From an uncultured Pirellula sp. (GTDB lineage Bacteria > Planctomycetota > Planctomycetia > Pirellulales > Pirellulaceae): a stretch of DNA of 8,641 nt. A program made the position numbers and the translations under genes. Each line of letters begins with the position of its first letter. Within the stretch, counting starts at the first letter, position 1. Location of the stretch: the NCBI GenBank assembly GCA_903892365.1, contig CAITIF010000035.1:1-8641 (forward strand), written 5' to 3'. The notes beneath the pieces are model-generated. The model ran no database searches. It worked only from the letters and a program-made list of their open reading frames with translations, and was not told the DNA's origin. This document shows, one piece after another, positions 1-8,232 of this stretch.

Positions 1-1130
1 CGTGCGAGCATTTTAAGTCGCCGGGCGATCTTGGCAACTTGTTCCTGTCGAGGTTCTTTCGGGTTGTCTGGATTGAGAAGTTGCAGGTAGTCGATGACGA
101 TCAAACCGAGCGGCCGCCCACCGGGTTTCCGCATTTCTTGTTGTGTGATGCGGCGAGCCACGGCCGCAACCTCGCTGACGGTACGGCTTGGTGCATCGTC
201 GATATAGAGTGGAGCTTTGGCAATCTTACCGGCGTGAGCCAACAGACGCTTTTGGTCGTCTTGAGTGATGGTACCAACCCGAAGACGCGAACCATTCACC
301 TTGGCGACAGAACAAAGCAGACGATCGACGAGCTCGATCGCATTCATTTCCAGACTCACAAACAACGTGGGGGCATTTTCTTTCATGGCCACATGTTCTG
401 CGATGTTCATCGCAAAAGCTGTTTTTCCCATACTAGGACGAGCAGCCAGAATAATCAGTTCTCCATTATGGAGCCCACCGGTCATTTGGTCGAAGTCGGT
501 AAAGTGGGTTGCAACACCGCTTTGAAGCTGTTCCCCTTGCATCCGCAAGTCGATCCGCGTCATGGCCGCTTTGAGCACTTCCGACACGGAAGCAGCCGAG
601 TTCGCATTGCGTTCGTCTTGAATCTGAAAAATGCGCTGCTCCGCTTGCGACACGAGCTCTTTTGGATCTTGGCTTTCGTCGTAAGCATCGGCAAGAATGG
701 AGGTCGAGGCATCGATCAGTCGGCGCAGAGTTGCCTTGCTTCGAACGATCTGGCCGTAGTAAACCGCGTGTGCCGCGTTAGGAACACTGTTCGCAAGTTT
801 TGCAAGGTACGCAGCCCCGCCGATCAGCTCAAAGTCACCCGCCGACTTCAATTCGCTGACCAGCAAAGTAACATCGACTTTACGGCCAGTGTCGTGCATG
901 TTGGTCATCGCCGTATACAGTTTACGGTGCGCGTCATCGTAGAAATCGTCGGGCCGAAGGGTCAGCGTCAGCTCGTTTGCAACGTCCGGATTCAACAACA
1001 GGCTTCCAAGCACTCCCATCTCTGCAGCCAAATCAAATGGGGGAGACCGATCCAGAATATTCGGAGCTTCCGCGTCCTTTTTCGATTTTGATTTACCATC
1101 TTTGCGAAAACGCTTTGGATCCATATCCAT
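1..1130 (-). CDS. dnaB: Replicative DNA helicase DnaB, 3' end cut off by the window edge
   Basis: This is the hexameric ATP-driven helicase that unwinds DNA at the replication fork and interacts with primase. Reading the minus strand from the ATG at 1130 gives 376 uninterrupted codons to the window edge. Residues 1-30 are a basic, lysine-rich leader. About 31-170 match the DnaB N-terminal domain (AAEMGVLGSLLLNPD at 35-49, then DDFYDDAHRKLY). The RecA-like domain begins near 205 with TDFDQMTGGLHNGELIILAA. Walker A is RPSMGKT (231-237), followed by the family's LFVSLEM (256-262). Walker B is LIVIDYLQ (343-350). The frame then reads RQEQVAKIARRLKMLA and runs out of the window, so roughly the last 80-100 residues (arginine-finger region) are missing. 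No intein is seen in the visible part. A Shine-Dalgarno AAGGGAG supports the start. It is divergent from the carbon-uptake operon and probably unrelated to it. Confidence 0.95.
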   Translation of the reverse strand, partial: MDMDPKRFRKDGKSKSKKDAEAPNILDRSPPFDLAAEMGVLGSLLLNPDVANELTLTLRPDDFYDDAHRKLYTAMTNMHDTGRKVDVTLLVSELKSAGDFELIGGAAYLAKLANSVPNAAHAVYYGQIVRSKATLRRLIDASTSILADAYDESQDPKELVSQAEQRIFQIQDERNANSAASVSEVLKAAMTRIDLRMQGEQLQSGVATHFTDFDQMTGGLHNGELIILAARPSMGKTAFAMNIAEHVAMKENAPTLFVSLEMNAIELVDRLLCSVAKVNGSRLRVGTITQDDQKRLLAHAGKIAKAPLYIDDAPSRTVSEVAAVARRITQQEMRKPGGRPLGLIVIDYLQLLNPDNPKEPRQEQVAKIARRLKMLA

Positions 1131-1137
1131 GCGAACA

Positions 1138-1144
1138 CTCCCTT
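1138..1144 (-). promoter_or_regulatory. Ribosome binding site of dnaB
   Basis: On the minus strand AAGGGAG lies 7 nt before the ATG at 1130. This is good spacing, and it favours that start over the second in-frame ATG two codons later. Confidence 0.7.
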
Positions 1145-1237
1145 GAAAACCGAGAAAAAGCAGATGAGTCCTGAGCCAGACTCTCGAAAACCCATCCGCA
1201 AAATGCGTTCAAGGTTCAGAAGTCCTGACTAAGGGCA

Positions 1238-1271
1238 TTTTAGCCAAACATCCACGATGCGACAGCTAAAA
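1238..1271. repeat. 7-bp perfect inverted repeat in the dnaB upstream spacer
   Basis: TTTTAGC (1238-1244) and GCTAAAA (1265-1271) are perfect reverse complements separated by 20 nt. It could be an operator-like dyad or a weak hairpin in the dnaB leader. A 7-bp match at this spacing can also arise by chance, and no protein can be assigned to it. Confidence 0.3.
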
Positions 1272-1363
1272 CTAGATTTAGTGTGCGTGCCGTCGAAACC
1301 ACAAAATTTGCTGAAAAGCAAAAAAGGCATGAACAACACCTGTCCTGTGGAAAACTTGGTTTT

Positions 1364-1454
1364 TCGTACTCGTACTCGTACTCAGCACCAGCGGTGCTCG
1401 TGCTCGACCAACGTGTTTCGAATACGAGTACCATTTCATTGAGTACGGGTACGA
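1364..1454. repeat. TCGTAC hexamer array inside a nested inverted repeat
   Basis: Three TCGTAC units run in tandem from 1364 to 1381, followed by TC. The same hexamer returns in reverse complement at 1420-1431 (GAATACGAGTAC, one mismatch) and at 1441-1454 (GAGTACGGGTACGA, one substitution). Between the arms is a perfect small hairpin, AGCACC (1384-1389), loop AGC, GGTGCT (1393-1398). A related hexamer pair GTGCTC GTGCTC follows at 1394-1405. The single substitution in the last arm makes a U-G pair in plus-strand RNA, so a 14-bp outer stem with an internal hairpin is possible. The role is unknown. It could be a DNA cruciform, a mobile repeat or a transcript-end structure. Confidence 0.75.
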
Positions 1455-1623
1455 TTGAAAGCCAAACGGAGCACCATCAAAACCAGCGCACGCGGTTCCG
1501 GTCCATCTTGTCGCTGCATGCTGGCTAACCCTATCGCCCCAGGAAAACAATTTCGGCAATTCGAGATATCGAACCATCTGGCTGCTAAGGGTTGACCATT
1601 AGCTGGCCGATAACTAGATTCGT

Positions 1624-1947
1624 ATGCTCATGAGTAACGTTCCTTGGACTTCTAAAGCTTATTTGGGTTTGGCTCTATGCCTCATTGGGTTGATCATTTC
1701 GACTCCAGTGTTGGCTCATTCCCATTCTTGCTCCAATTCTCTACTTCTCGAAGAAAGCCAAATTGAATCTGGCTCGGACTCGGTGGAGTTAAGATTGGAG
1801 TTCGAGACCAACGGGCTTATTTCCAAATGCTGCCCTTCGGAGATTCTCTCTCAGCCTAACCTGCTTGGTTGGCTCTCTCCGGATCGCGTTGTCTTGCAAT
1901 CCTGCTTGAGCTCGGCCAATAGCCAGCGTGGGCCGCCTGCAAGATAA
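1624..1947 (+). CDS. Possible small secreted protein of unknown function
   Basis: This 107-codon frame starts at ATG 1624, with an alternative ATG at 1630. The first 31 residues look like a Sec signal peptide: a lysine at 11, a hydrophobic core (YLGLALCLIGLII), then STPVLA followed by HSHSC, with probable cleavage after VLA. The remaining 75 or so residues are serine-rich and contain four cysteines (C36, C69, C70, C94), with no family I recognise. The cysteine after cleavage is not in a clean lipobox, so a lipoprotein is less likely. No clear Shine-Dalgarno precedes either ATG. The frame lies upstream of dabA in the same direction, about 140 bp away, and could share its transcript. The signal peptide is the only real argument for coding, and chance is a serious alternative. 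Confidence 0.35.
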   Translation: MLMSNVPWTSKAYLGLALCLIGLIISTPVLAHSHSCSNSLLLEESQIESGSDSVELRLEFETNGLISKCCPSEILSQPNLLGWLSPDRVVLQSCLSSANSQRGPPAR

Positions 1948-2089
1948 ACCGCACTGTCGAAGCAGACTTTTTATACGGATTCGGTAGTTCCGATTCTCAA
2001 ACCATTTTGTGGTAACGCCCTGTTCCGGCCCCAACCAAGTGGTGATTGAGTACGGCAACAGCCTACCCACTCTTTTTTGTGACGGATGA
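1948..2089 (+). promoter_or_regulatory. Leader region upstream of dabA, probable promoter location
   Basis: These 142 bp are the only non-coding DNA directly ahead of the operon if the small upstream frame is real. If it is not, the promoter may lie further left. I see no -35/-10 pair I would defend. The region contains a T-run (2073-2078) and the in-frame stop TGA at 2087-2089, which fixes the upstream limit of dabA. Confidence 0.3.
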
Positions 2090-5000
2090 ATGGCCATGGT
2101 GAAATCGCATAGCGAAACCAATGGAACTTTAGCGAACTTGGATGAGCGAAGTGTCGAGCATTGGCTTGAACACGCATCGCATTTGCTTCCCTCGCAAGGT
2201 CCCATCAAGGTGTTTGTGCACCACAATACGCTGCACGCATTCGAGGATTCCAATTTCGACAACGGGGTCTTGAAGGGCCTGCAAGTTTACGGCTGCGAAC
2301 CTTACTTCAGCGAAGATCGCTTTCGCAAAGAAATGAAAGCCGATCGCATTCAGGTTGCTGACCTAGAGCAGGTATTGCTGGAAGAGCTAGGGGACGAATC
2401 GGATCGCCTGATTGCAGGGTTCGGGACGCGATTCGCCCTGCAACTGGCGATGATGAAACACCCATTGCGTTCCTTACCCTACCGCGAACTAGAATGGATC
2501 ATGGCAGAAGGGGGCGGACTGCAAGATTACTTTGCAGACATCGACCCTCAAGCCGTCCGTCGATGTGTTGAAGCAACCCGCAAGGAAATTCTGAAACAAT
2601 TAGAATCGGGCCTTCAAAACGATGGTGAGCTCAGCGAATTGCTCAGACCCATTGTTGGAAGCTCGACCTTAGATCGAGTACGAAACTGGAGCGAATCGAA
2701 ATGGAAGAAAGTTTCGTTGGAGCTCCTTTGGGCGGTTTGCAATCGAGGCGTACAGCGCACGCTTGTTTCGCGATCAACGCCTTCACGTTCGATGCCTTCG
2801 CGGGCCACCGATTCATTCGATCCGGGAACAACGGATCCAGAGTATTCGAAGCAGTTAGACTTCGAGGCCAATCGACTGGTAAACGATCTTCTGATTCGTT
2901 TTAGTTCTTGCTACTTGGACCAGGGATTCGCTGCCTGGCCTATGCCTGATCGCGAAAATGGTTTCTTTGGGGCCTTCTGCTCGTTGTATCAAATCCCAGC
3001 TCCATCCTCACCTGCGTGGCTGGAGAGCTTGCCTTCGGAACTGAATCAAATTCAAGTCCAACACAAGACCACTTGGGAAGTGGTTATCGATGAACTGCAA
3101 CGCCTTGGCATTGACCATCAAGATTACGAGCACCACGTTACCCAATCTCTTTTAGAGCTTCGCGGTTGGGCTGGAATGATTTGGCAGATGGAGACATCTT
3201 CGCCTTGGACTCCTAAACCCGCCCCGCCAGGTTCCTTGATGGGTTACTTGGCCGTACGCTTGTTGCTGAAAAGACTTGCGACGGAGTATGCAAAAACCAT
3301 GTTACCCAACCCGTCGGCTGGTCAACCAATTCCATCCAAGGATCTGTACCCGAACTCCGAACAAACCCGCACGTGTGCGTCGATTGCGTTCACCATTTTC
3401 CAAATGGCCCAGTTTCGAAGCTGGACTCCACGCGCGCTGTTTGGACTGAGCTCTACGGACTGGTCCATGTTGCTTCAAGAGATCGAGAAATTCTCTTCGT
3501 TGCAACGTCGCCACATTTTTCAGCTCGCTTACGAACGCCGGTACCGAGTCCAAGCGCTCGATGCTGTTTCCATTCACTCCGCGAATCAGCGTTTACAACG
3601 TTCCTCGCAAACCAAATCAGGCTCGGCCAAGTTTCAAGTGATCACGTGCATTGATGATCGCGAGGAGTCTTTTCGGAGACATTTGGAGGAGGTCGAGCCA
3701 GCGTGTGAGACGTACGGTGCCGCAGGTTTTTTTGCGGTCGTGATGTACTACCGTGGTGCCGCAGAAGCTCACTTTCGACCGCTTTGCCCTATCAACATCG
3801 TTCCCAAGCATTACGTTTGCGAGGAGCCTGTTTTCTCCGCCGAACTTGAGAGCGGCAAACGCTCCCAACGAAGAAAATGGATAGGACGTGTATCCCATCA
3901 AGTCCATTCTGGATCGCGAACCATTTTGGGCGGGGTCGTCACAGGTCTCTTGGGGACGCTGGCAACTTTTCCATTGGTGGCCCGAGTGCTTGCTCCGCAT
4001 ATCACGGCACGCATTCGCGATTCGTTTGGGGGTTTCATTCGGCCAACCGCGACGGAACTGCATTTGGAACGAACAACAGAACAGCCTGGCGCGGAATGGG
4101 ATTCGCTAGGGTATTCCACTCAAGAAATGGCAGGCATTGTTGTTAGGATCCTACAAGATATCGGACTGGTTCAAGACTTCTCGCGATTGGTTTTGTTTTT
4201 AGGACACGGTTCCAGCAGTCTCAATAACCCTCATGAGTCAGCGTACAATTGTGGTGCTTGCAGTGGGGGACGCGGTGGGCCCAACGCGCGTGCCTTTGCC
4301 TCGATGGCTAACGATCCCAGAGTGCGCGAACTGGTCGCTCAGTCGGGAATCATTATCCCGAACGAAACTTGGTTTATCGGCGGGTATCACAATACGTGCA
4401 ATGACCATATCGATTATCACGATCTCGATCGACTTCCATGGCAAGCCCGACCTCTCTTTCGTGAGATGCAAGCCAACATCGACGAAGCCCGAGCCCGCAA
4501 TGCCCAGGAACGAGTTCGCCGGTTTGAGTCCGCTCGATTCGGGCTGTCCCCTGCAGATGCCCTTCGCCATGTAGAAGAACGTGCCGAGGACTTGTCACAA
4601 GCAAGGCCGGAGTACAACCACGCGACCAACGCGCTTTGCTTTGTTGGACGTCGTCAGTGGAGCCGCGGTTTGTTTCTTGATCGCAGAGCGTTCCTTGCAT
4701 CGTATGACCCAAGCATCGACGATGCAAAAGGAAAAATAGTGGAACGCATCCTGCAAGCGGCTATCCCCGTTTGCGGTGGCATCAATCTCGAATACTACTT
4801 TTCGACGGTGGATCCCGAAGGTTACGGTTGCGGTTCCAAGCTGCCTCACAACATCGCCTCGCTTGCGGGAGTGATGACGGGGGCGGCATCGGATTTACGA
4901 CCTGGTCTGTCAGCTCAAATGGTCGAGATCCATGAACCACTGCGAATTCTATTTGTCATCGAAACCACGTCGGACATCATGCATCGCATCATTGCCGAAA

Positions 5001-5236
5001 ATGCAGCCATTCGGGCTCTTGTTGAAGGGGAATGGGTGCAGTTGGCTTTGTTGGATTCGGAGACCTCGCAAATATCGCTTTATCGCAAGGGGGCTTTTGA
5101 ACCCTATCGATTGCAATCCAACCAACTGAATTCTGTGCCAACGTCCGCGGAAATGTACCGTTCGGAAAGAGGGCATCTTCCCTTTGCTTCGATTGACGCC
5201 GTGTCAAACTCCATTTCCGTAGGAGATGCATCATGA
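2090..5236 (+). CDS. dabA: DabA: zinc-containing CO2-hydrating subunit of the DAB inorganic-carbon uptake system (UPF0753/DUF2309)
   Basis: In the characterised DAB system DabA is a cytoplasmic-face beta-carbonic-anhydrase-like protein that turns CO2 into bicarbonate in one direction, powered by a cation gradient through its NuoL-like partner. Family marks seen here: [12 protein letters not shown] (41-52); [15 protein letters not shown] (520-534), supplying zinc ligands C520 and D522; [20 protein letters not shown] (704-723), supplying H706 and C721; and near the C-terminus [20 protein letters not shown] (935-954). The 15-residue step between the His and Cys ligands equals the step I recall for Halothiobacillus DabA (H524/C539). 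A glycine-rich hydrophobic stretch lies at 611-636. At 1048 residues it is long: its first ligand is about 170 residues later than in that protein. A Ser/Pro-rich patch at 228-248 may be an insertion. The frame is closed by TGA just upstream of ATG 2090. Translation may begin at the second ATG (2096), which has GGA 9 nt before it. It overlaps the next gene by 4 bp. Confidence 0.93.
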   Translation: MAMVKSHSETNGTLANLDERSVEHWLEHASHLLPSQGPIKVFVHHNTLHAFEDSNFDNGVLKGLQVYGCEPYFSEDRFRKEMKADRIQVADLEQVLLEELGDESDRLIAGFGTRFALQLAMMKHPLRSLPYRELEWIMAEGGGLQDYFADIDPQAVRRCVEATRKEILKQLESGLQNDGELSELLRPIVGSSTLDRVRNWSESKWKKVSLELLWAVCNRGVQRTLVSRSTPSRSMPSRATDSFDPGTTDPEYSKQLDFEANRLVNDLLIRFSSCYLDQGFAAWPMPDRENGFFGAFCSLYQIPAPSSPAWLESLPSELNQIQVQHKTTWEVVIDELQRLGIDHQDYEHHVTQSLLELRGWAGMIWQMETSSPWTPKPAPPGSLMGYLAVRLLLKRLATEYAKTMLPNPSAGQPIPSKDLYPNSEQTRTCASIAFTIFQMAQFRSWTPRALFGLSSTDWSMLLQEIEKFSSLQRRHIFQLAYERRYRVQALDAVSIHSANQRLQRSSQTKSGSAKFQVITCIDDREESFRRHLEEVEPACETYGAAGFFAVVMYYRGAAEAHFRPLCPINIVPKHYVCEEPVFSAELESGKRSQRRKWIGRVSHQVHSGSRTILGGVVTGLLGTLATFPLVARVLAPHITARIRDSFGGFIRPTATELHLERTTEQPGAEWDSLGYSTQEMAGIVVRILQDIGLVQDFSRLVLFLGHGSSSLNNPHESAYNCGACSGGRGGPNARAFASMANDPRVRELVAQSGIIIPNETWFIGGYHNTCNDHIDYHDLDRLPWQARPLFREMQANIDEARARNAQERVRRFESARFGLSPADALRHVEERAEDLSQARPEYNHATNALCFVGRRQWSRGLFLDRRAFLASYDPSIDDAKGKIVERILQAAIPVCGGINLEYYFSTVDPEGYGCGSKLPHNIASLAGVMTGAASDLRPGLSAQMVEIHEPLRILFVIETTSDIMHRIIAENAAIRALVEGEWVQLALLDSETSQISLYRKGAFEPYRLQSNQLNSVPTSAEMYRSERGHLPFASIDAVSNSISVGDAS
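5221..5226 (+). promoter_or_regulatory. Ribosome binding site of the first membrane subunit
   Basis: AGGAGA sits 6 nt before the ATG at 5233 and lies inside the last codons of dabA. With the ATGA overlap (5233-5236) this indicates translational coupling, which fits a fixed ratio between the zinc subunit and its membrane partner. Confidence 0.8.
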
Positions 5237-6627
5237 ACGATTTCGACATTTGGCTTTATTGGCTTGGGCTTGCCGTCGTCACGATCCCTTGCGGTCTAGT
5301 AGCCATCTTGGGCCTGTCCGCCCTTCTTGGAATAACCCTGTCCGAGACAAGCATCTCCCGACTGACGCAAGCAGCAGTCCTGGGTAGTCTTTTACCTGCG
5401 ATATCGATCTTGCTCCTGATGCTTGCAACCGGCCGTCGCTTTGTACCGATTGAGCTAGGTAATTGGGTGAGCATTCCGGAGGTGCATTTTCATTTCCATT
5501 GGAAGTTCATCTTTGATCGACTGTCGGTCCCGTTTGTGATCTTAGCGCTGGTATTGTGCGGTGTGGTAGGAGCTTTTACGCGAAGGTACTTGCATCGGGA
5601 AGAAGGGTATCATCGATTCTTTCTGCTGTATTCGTTGTTCCTTGCTGGAATGACTATCTCCGCCTTAGCGGGGACCATCGAAACATTGTTCTTCGGATGG
5701 GAGCTGGTCGGTCTTTCCTCTGCATTGTTGGTCGCTTACTTTCATGAGCGTGAGCTTCCCGTTCGAAACGGGCAACGTGTTTGGTCGGTTTATCGATTGG
5801 CGGACGCTTCCTTCTTGCTGGGCGCGTTGCTGATGCACCACTTTGCAGGTGAAGGGGATTTTGGAACATTCTTTGAGAACGCTGCTTGGCCTGGTGGCAG
5901 TATCCCGTTGTCGCAATCGCAAGCGCTGCAAGTGGGGCTGCTTTTATTGTTGGCCGCTGCTGGCAAATCAGCGTTAGTTCCTTTTTCGGGTTGGCTACCG
6001 AGAGCCATGGAAGGTCCAACTCCATCGAGCGCCGTGTTCTATGGATCGTTATCAGTTCATTTAGGAGCCTATCTGCTGCTGAGATTGGCCCCAATCCTAG
6101 AGGCGTCCTGGCAGTTGCAGTTGATTGTGATAGGCATTGGCGGAATCTCTGCGTTTTTTGGTTCGGTGATGTCTCGAGTTCAAAGCGATGTAAAAAGCTC
6201 GTTGGCTTATGCTTCACTAACCCAGGTTGGGATCATCGTGACGGAAATTGGAATGGGATTTTACTACCTAGCTCTCGTTCATATTCTTGGGCATGCTTGC
6301 TTACGCACCCTTCAATTGCTAAGAGCCCCTACCTTGCTCAATGATTATCACGCGATGGAGAATGCGATTGGGATGCGGCTGCCCGACTCGACAGATTGGC
6401 TAGCAGCTCGCTTGCCGTCGAGTCTCAAACGGTGGTGGTATCGATTCGGGTATGAACGTGGATTCATGGACCTGATTCTCGACTCTTGGGTGGTTCATCC
6501 CTTTGTGGCAGCCTTTCAATTATTCGATCGACAAGAACGTAGATGGACCAACTGGCTTTCGACGGAGCCTTCGCGTGAATCCGATCATATCGAACATCAT
6601 CCCGAATCGACTGAGAGGGTTGCATAA
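5233..6627 (+). CDS. DabB-like membrane subunit 1: NuoL-family proton-conducting protein, apparently without TM12-14
   Basis: Predicted integral membrane partner of DabA, expected to carry the H+ or Na+ flow that drives CO2 hydration. Proton-channel family signatures in order: [14 protein letters not shown] (94-107) before TM3; [14 protein letters not shown] (153-166) with the TM5 glutamate E157; [24 protein letters not shown] (241-264) with the TM7 lysine K245 and the WLP turn; H276 in TM8; [15 protein letters not shown] (319-333) with K321; and [14 protein letters not shown] (350-363) in TM11. I count about 11 membrane segments. After residue 364 the protein does not continue into the usual PGTxGF TM12 block. 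It goes straight to an amphipathic tail ([20 protein letters not shown], 407-426) resembling the region that follows the last core helices in NuoL. The C-terminus is His/Glu-rich ([11 protein letters not shown]). At 464 residues it is shorter than NuoL (about 610). It could also be named MpsA-like. Confidence 0.88.
   Translation: MNDFDIWLYWLGLAVVTIPCGLVAILGLSALLGITLSETSISRLTQAAVLGSLLPAISILLLMLATGRRFVPIELGNWVSIPEVHFHFHWKFIFDRLSVPFVILALVLCGVVGAFTRRYLHREEGYHRFFLLYSLFLAGMTISALAGTIETLFFGWELVGLSSALLVAYFHERELPVRNGQRVWSVYRLADASFLLGALLMHHFAGEGDFGTFFENAAWPGGSIPLSQSQALQVGLLLLLAAAGKSALVPFSGWLPRAMEGPTPSSAVFYGSLSVHLGAYLLLRLAPILEASWQLQLIVIGIGGISAFFGSVMSRVQSDVKSSLAYASLTQVGIIVTEIGMGFYYLALVHILGHACLRTLQLLRAPTLLNDYHAMENAIGMRLPDSTDWLAARLPSSLKRWWYRFGYERGFMDLILDSWVVHPFVAAFQLFDRQERRWTNWLSTEPSRESDHIEHHPESTERVA
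6613..6619 (+). promoter_or_regulatory. Ribosome binding site of the second membrane subunit
   Basis: GAGAGGG ends 7 nt before the ATG at 6627, inside the end of the preceding gene. Stop and start share one base (TAATG, 6625-6629), so reinitiation by the same ribosomes is likely and the two membrane subunits are probably made together. Confidence 0.7.
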
Positions 6628-8081
6628 TGCCCGAACTGCATTTTCCATGGCTTGAATTCTCGATCCTTACCCCATTTTTGGGTGCACTTGTTGTTTGGTG
6701 GATCGGAGATCGGCAAATTGCAAGAAACTGGTCCATTGGCTTCTGTTTCGTTGCCTTATTGTTCGCGCTTGGCGAGTGGATCGATTTTTCCATGCTGGGT
6801 GCGTTCGAGGCGCACGACCATTGGGACATCATCACGTTTCTGTTTCACCAAGACGTATTTGTGATCGATGAACTGAGCGCTCCATTGCTACCCTTGGGAG
6901 CCTTGATCTACTTGGTCACGGTCCTTTCGACCCTTCGGACCAAAGCAAGTCGATTTTCATTCGCTTGGACATTGTTCTCAGAAGCCATCATGCTTGCGAC
7001 GCTCAGCTGTCGCACTTCTTGGATGATGATTGTGCTATTGATTGTTGCGACAGTTCCACCTTGGATTGAGATCAAGCGTAGGCAGCGTTGCACGCGAGTC
7101 TATACCATTCATATGGGCCTTTTTGCGGGATTGCTCACGGTTGGTTATACGCTGCTTACGCTGGGCCAAGATATGCCAGGGTGTACGTTGATTGCAGGAG
7201 CCCTGATTTCCTCAGCGACTCTTTTGCGCAGCGGAATATGCCCCTTGCATTGTTGGACCACGGACCTGTTTGAGAAAGCAACCTTCGGCACGGCGATGCT
7301 GTTCATGACACCTCTTACAGGTGCCTATGCCGTCATGAGACTGGTGTTGCCGATCGCCCCCGACTGGGCCTTGCATTGGATTGCAATTGCATCGTTGATC
7401 ACCGCAGTCTATGCCTCTGGGATGGCATTGGTGCAGAGCGAGGCACGTCGCTTTTTTTGCTTTTTGCTACTCAGCAATGCTTCCCTGGTCTTAGTTGGAC
7501 TTGAGCTGGTAACACCGATCGGTCTTGCTGGCGCATTGTGCGTTTGGCTGTCCGTGGGCCTATCGTTGACGGGCTTTGGATTGACGTTGCGTTCCATTGA
7601 ATCTCGGATCGGTCGCATTTCGTTGCACGATTATCATGGTCTTTACCAACAGATGCCCGGATTCGCTGGCTTCTTTCTGCTGACCGGACTTGCATCCATC
7701 GGATTTCCAGGAACGATCGGGTTTATCGCCATGGAGCTTCTTGTGGAAGGTGCGGTCGGTGTTTATCCCATCATCGGCGCAGCGGTCGTGGTGGTAGCAG
7801 CTCTCAATGGTATTGCTGTACTGCATGCCTACTTCCGAATCTTTACCGGGCGACGATCGACCACGCAAGTTTCACTTCAGGCTCGTATGCCAGAACGCGT
7901 TTCGGTTTTGCTGCTAACCGTCCTGATTATTGGGGGCGGTATGGTTCCAGGACCTGGCATCGCGTCCCGTTACCATGCAGCGATCGAGCTTGGCCGTCAT
8001 CGCCATGTTAACCCCAATGCGGAGCCTACTGTCGATCATGAACATTTGGAAGACCGGCATCAAGAAGCGGTATCGCCTTAG
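6627..8081 (+). CDS. Second NuoL/NuoM-like membrane subunit of the DAB operon, with altered channel residues
   Basis: A divergent member of the same proton-channel family, about 14 membrane segments by eye. [20 protein letters not shown] (78-97) matches the TM3 entry of the family. [17 protein letters not shown] (199-215) aligns with the TM7 pattern KxxxxPxHxWLP, with arginine R201 where the essential lysine normally stands. The TM5 region (about 124-147) has no GWE glutamate. The TM10 motif is recast as [16 protein letters not shown] (271-286). [20 protein letters not shown] (331-350) and [20 protein letters not shown] (356-375) are a typical NuoM-like TM11-12 block, with E370 near the place of the functional TM12 charge (register uncertain). 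The tail is rich in His and acidic residues (about 457-478). It overlaps the previous gene by one base. It is most likely a stator or half-channel partner of subunit 1. A fully independent antiporter is less likely because key charged residues are missing. Confidence 0.85.
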   Translation: MPELHFPWLEFSILTPFLGALVVWWIGDRQIARNWSIGFCFVALLFALGEWIDFSMLGAFEAHDHWDIITFLFHQDVFVIDELSAPLLPLGALIYLVTVLSTLRTKASRFSFAWTLFSEAIMLATLSCRTSWMMIVLLIVATVPPWIEIKRRQRCTRVYTIHMGLFAGLLTVGYTLLTLGQDMPGCTLIAGALISSATLLRSGICPLHCWTTDLFEKATFGTAMLFMTPLTGAYAVMRLVLPIAPDWALHWIAIASLITAVYASGMALVQSEARRFFCFLLLSNASLVLVGLELVTPIGLAGALCVWLSVGLSLTGFGLTLRSIESRIGRISLHDYHGLYQQMPGFAGFFLLTGLASIGFPGTIGFIAMELLVEGAVGVYPIIGAAVVVVAALNGIAVLHAYFRIFTGRRSTTQVSLQARMPERVSVLLLTVLIIGGGMVPGPGIASRYHAAIELGRHRHVNPNAEPTVDHEHLEDRHQEAVSP

Positions 8082-8148
8082 CATTTTCTAAAGAGCTGGA
8101 TTTTTTGTAGACTGCTATGCGGTGGGCTTGATTGAAATCGAATGGTTT

Positions 8149-8226
8149 AGTTTCAGTTTCAGTTTCAGTTTCAGTTGAAGTTGAAGTTGAAGTTTAGGTT
8201 TAGGTTTAGGTTTAGGTTTAGGTTTT
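8149..8226 (+). repeat. 78-bp hexanucleotide array, 13 units in strict register
   Basis: In an unbroken 6-bp register from 8149 the units are AGTTTC x4 (8149-8172), AGTTGA x3 (8173-8190), AGTTTA x1, GGTTTA x4 (8197-8220) and GGTTTT x1. Each block differs from the next by one or two bases. In plus-strand RNA the AGTTTC block can pair with the AGTTGA block: 8155-8172 with 8177-8194 around an AGUU loop, 18 contiguous pairs of which 12 are Watson-Crick and 6 are G-U. In minus-strand RNA those six become A-C mismatches. The array starts 68 bp after the operon stop codon, so the structure would belong to the 3' end of the dab mRNA. Confidence 0.9.
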
Positions 8227-8232
8227 ATCGCA

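Larger units (their letters stand above)
1131..1623. other. Gene-free spacer of about 490 bp between dnaB and the operon side
   Basis: Open frames here overlap one another on both strands, show no recognisable protein and run across the hexamer repeats, so I call no gene. The stretch should carry the dnaB promoter on the minus strand, but I could not pick a convincing -35/-10 pair. It contains a 7-bp inverted repeat (TTTTAGC 1238-1244 with GCTAAAA 1265-1271) and the TCGTAC array with its inverted copies (1364-1454), which are listed separately. A short inverted pair, GAGTC 1166-1170 with GACTC 1179-1183, lies in the presumed dnaB 5' untranslated region and may be chance. Confidence 0.6.

Noticed and set aside
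39..1091. Long plus-strand open frame of 350 codons
   Set aside because: It lies antisense to dnaB, whose 376-codon frame carries clear Walker motifs. The plus-strand product resembles nothing and is a shadow.
1364..1454. CRISPR array
   Set aside because: The repeats are 6 bp and tandem, with no unique spacers of regular length and no cas gene nearby.
1278..1577. Minus-strand 99-codon frame and overlapping plus-strand frames in the spacer
   Set aside because: They read through the TCGTAC repeats, giving Tyr-Ser or Arg-Thr runs, and match no family.
1438..2055. ATTGAGTACGG present at both 1438-1448 and 2045-2055, as if direct repeats or attachment sites
   Set aside because: Several 11-bp matches are expected by chance in a window of this size, and no integrase or mobile gene lies between them.
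1789..2262. Minus-strand open frame of 157 codons across the dabA leader
   Set aside because: It overlaps the start of dabA, shows no domain and has no ribosome binding site. It also competes with the plus-strand signal-peptide frame.
5654..6217. Minus-strand open frame of 187 codons inside membrane subunit 1
   Set aside because: Antisense to a gene with recognisable family motifs; the product is rich in Arg, Pro and Thr with no domain. Shadow frame.
5233..8081. Part of a respiratory complex I (nuo) operon or an Mrp antiporter
   Set aside because: No other nuo or mrp subunits are present, both genes are coupled to a DabA gene, and both lack features of complete NuoL or NuoM.
8197..8226. Telomere-like TTTAGG repeat
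   Set aside because: It is one block of a changing hexamer series in an intergenic position; nothing suggests a chromosome end.
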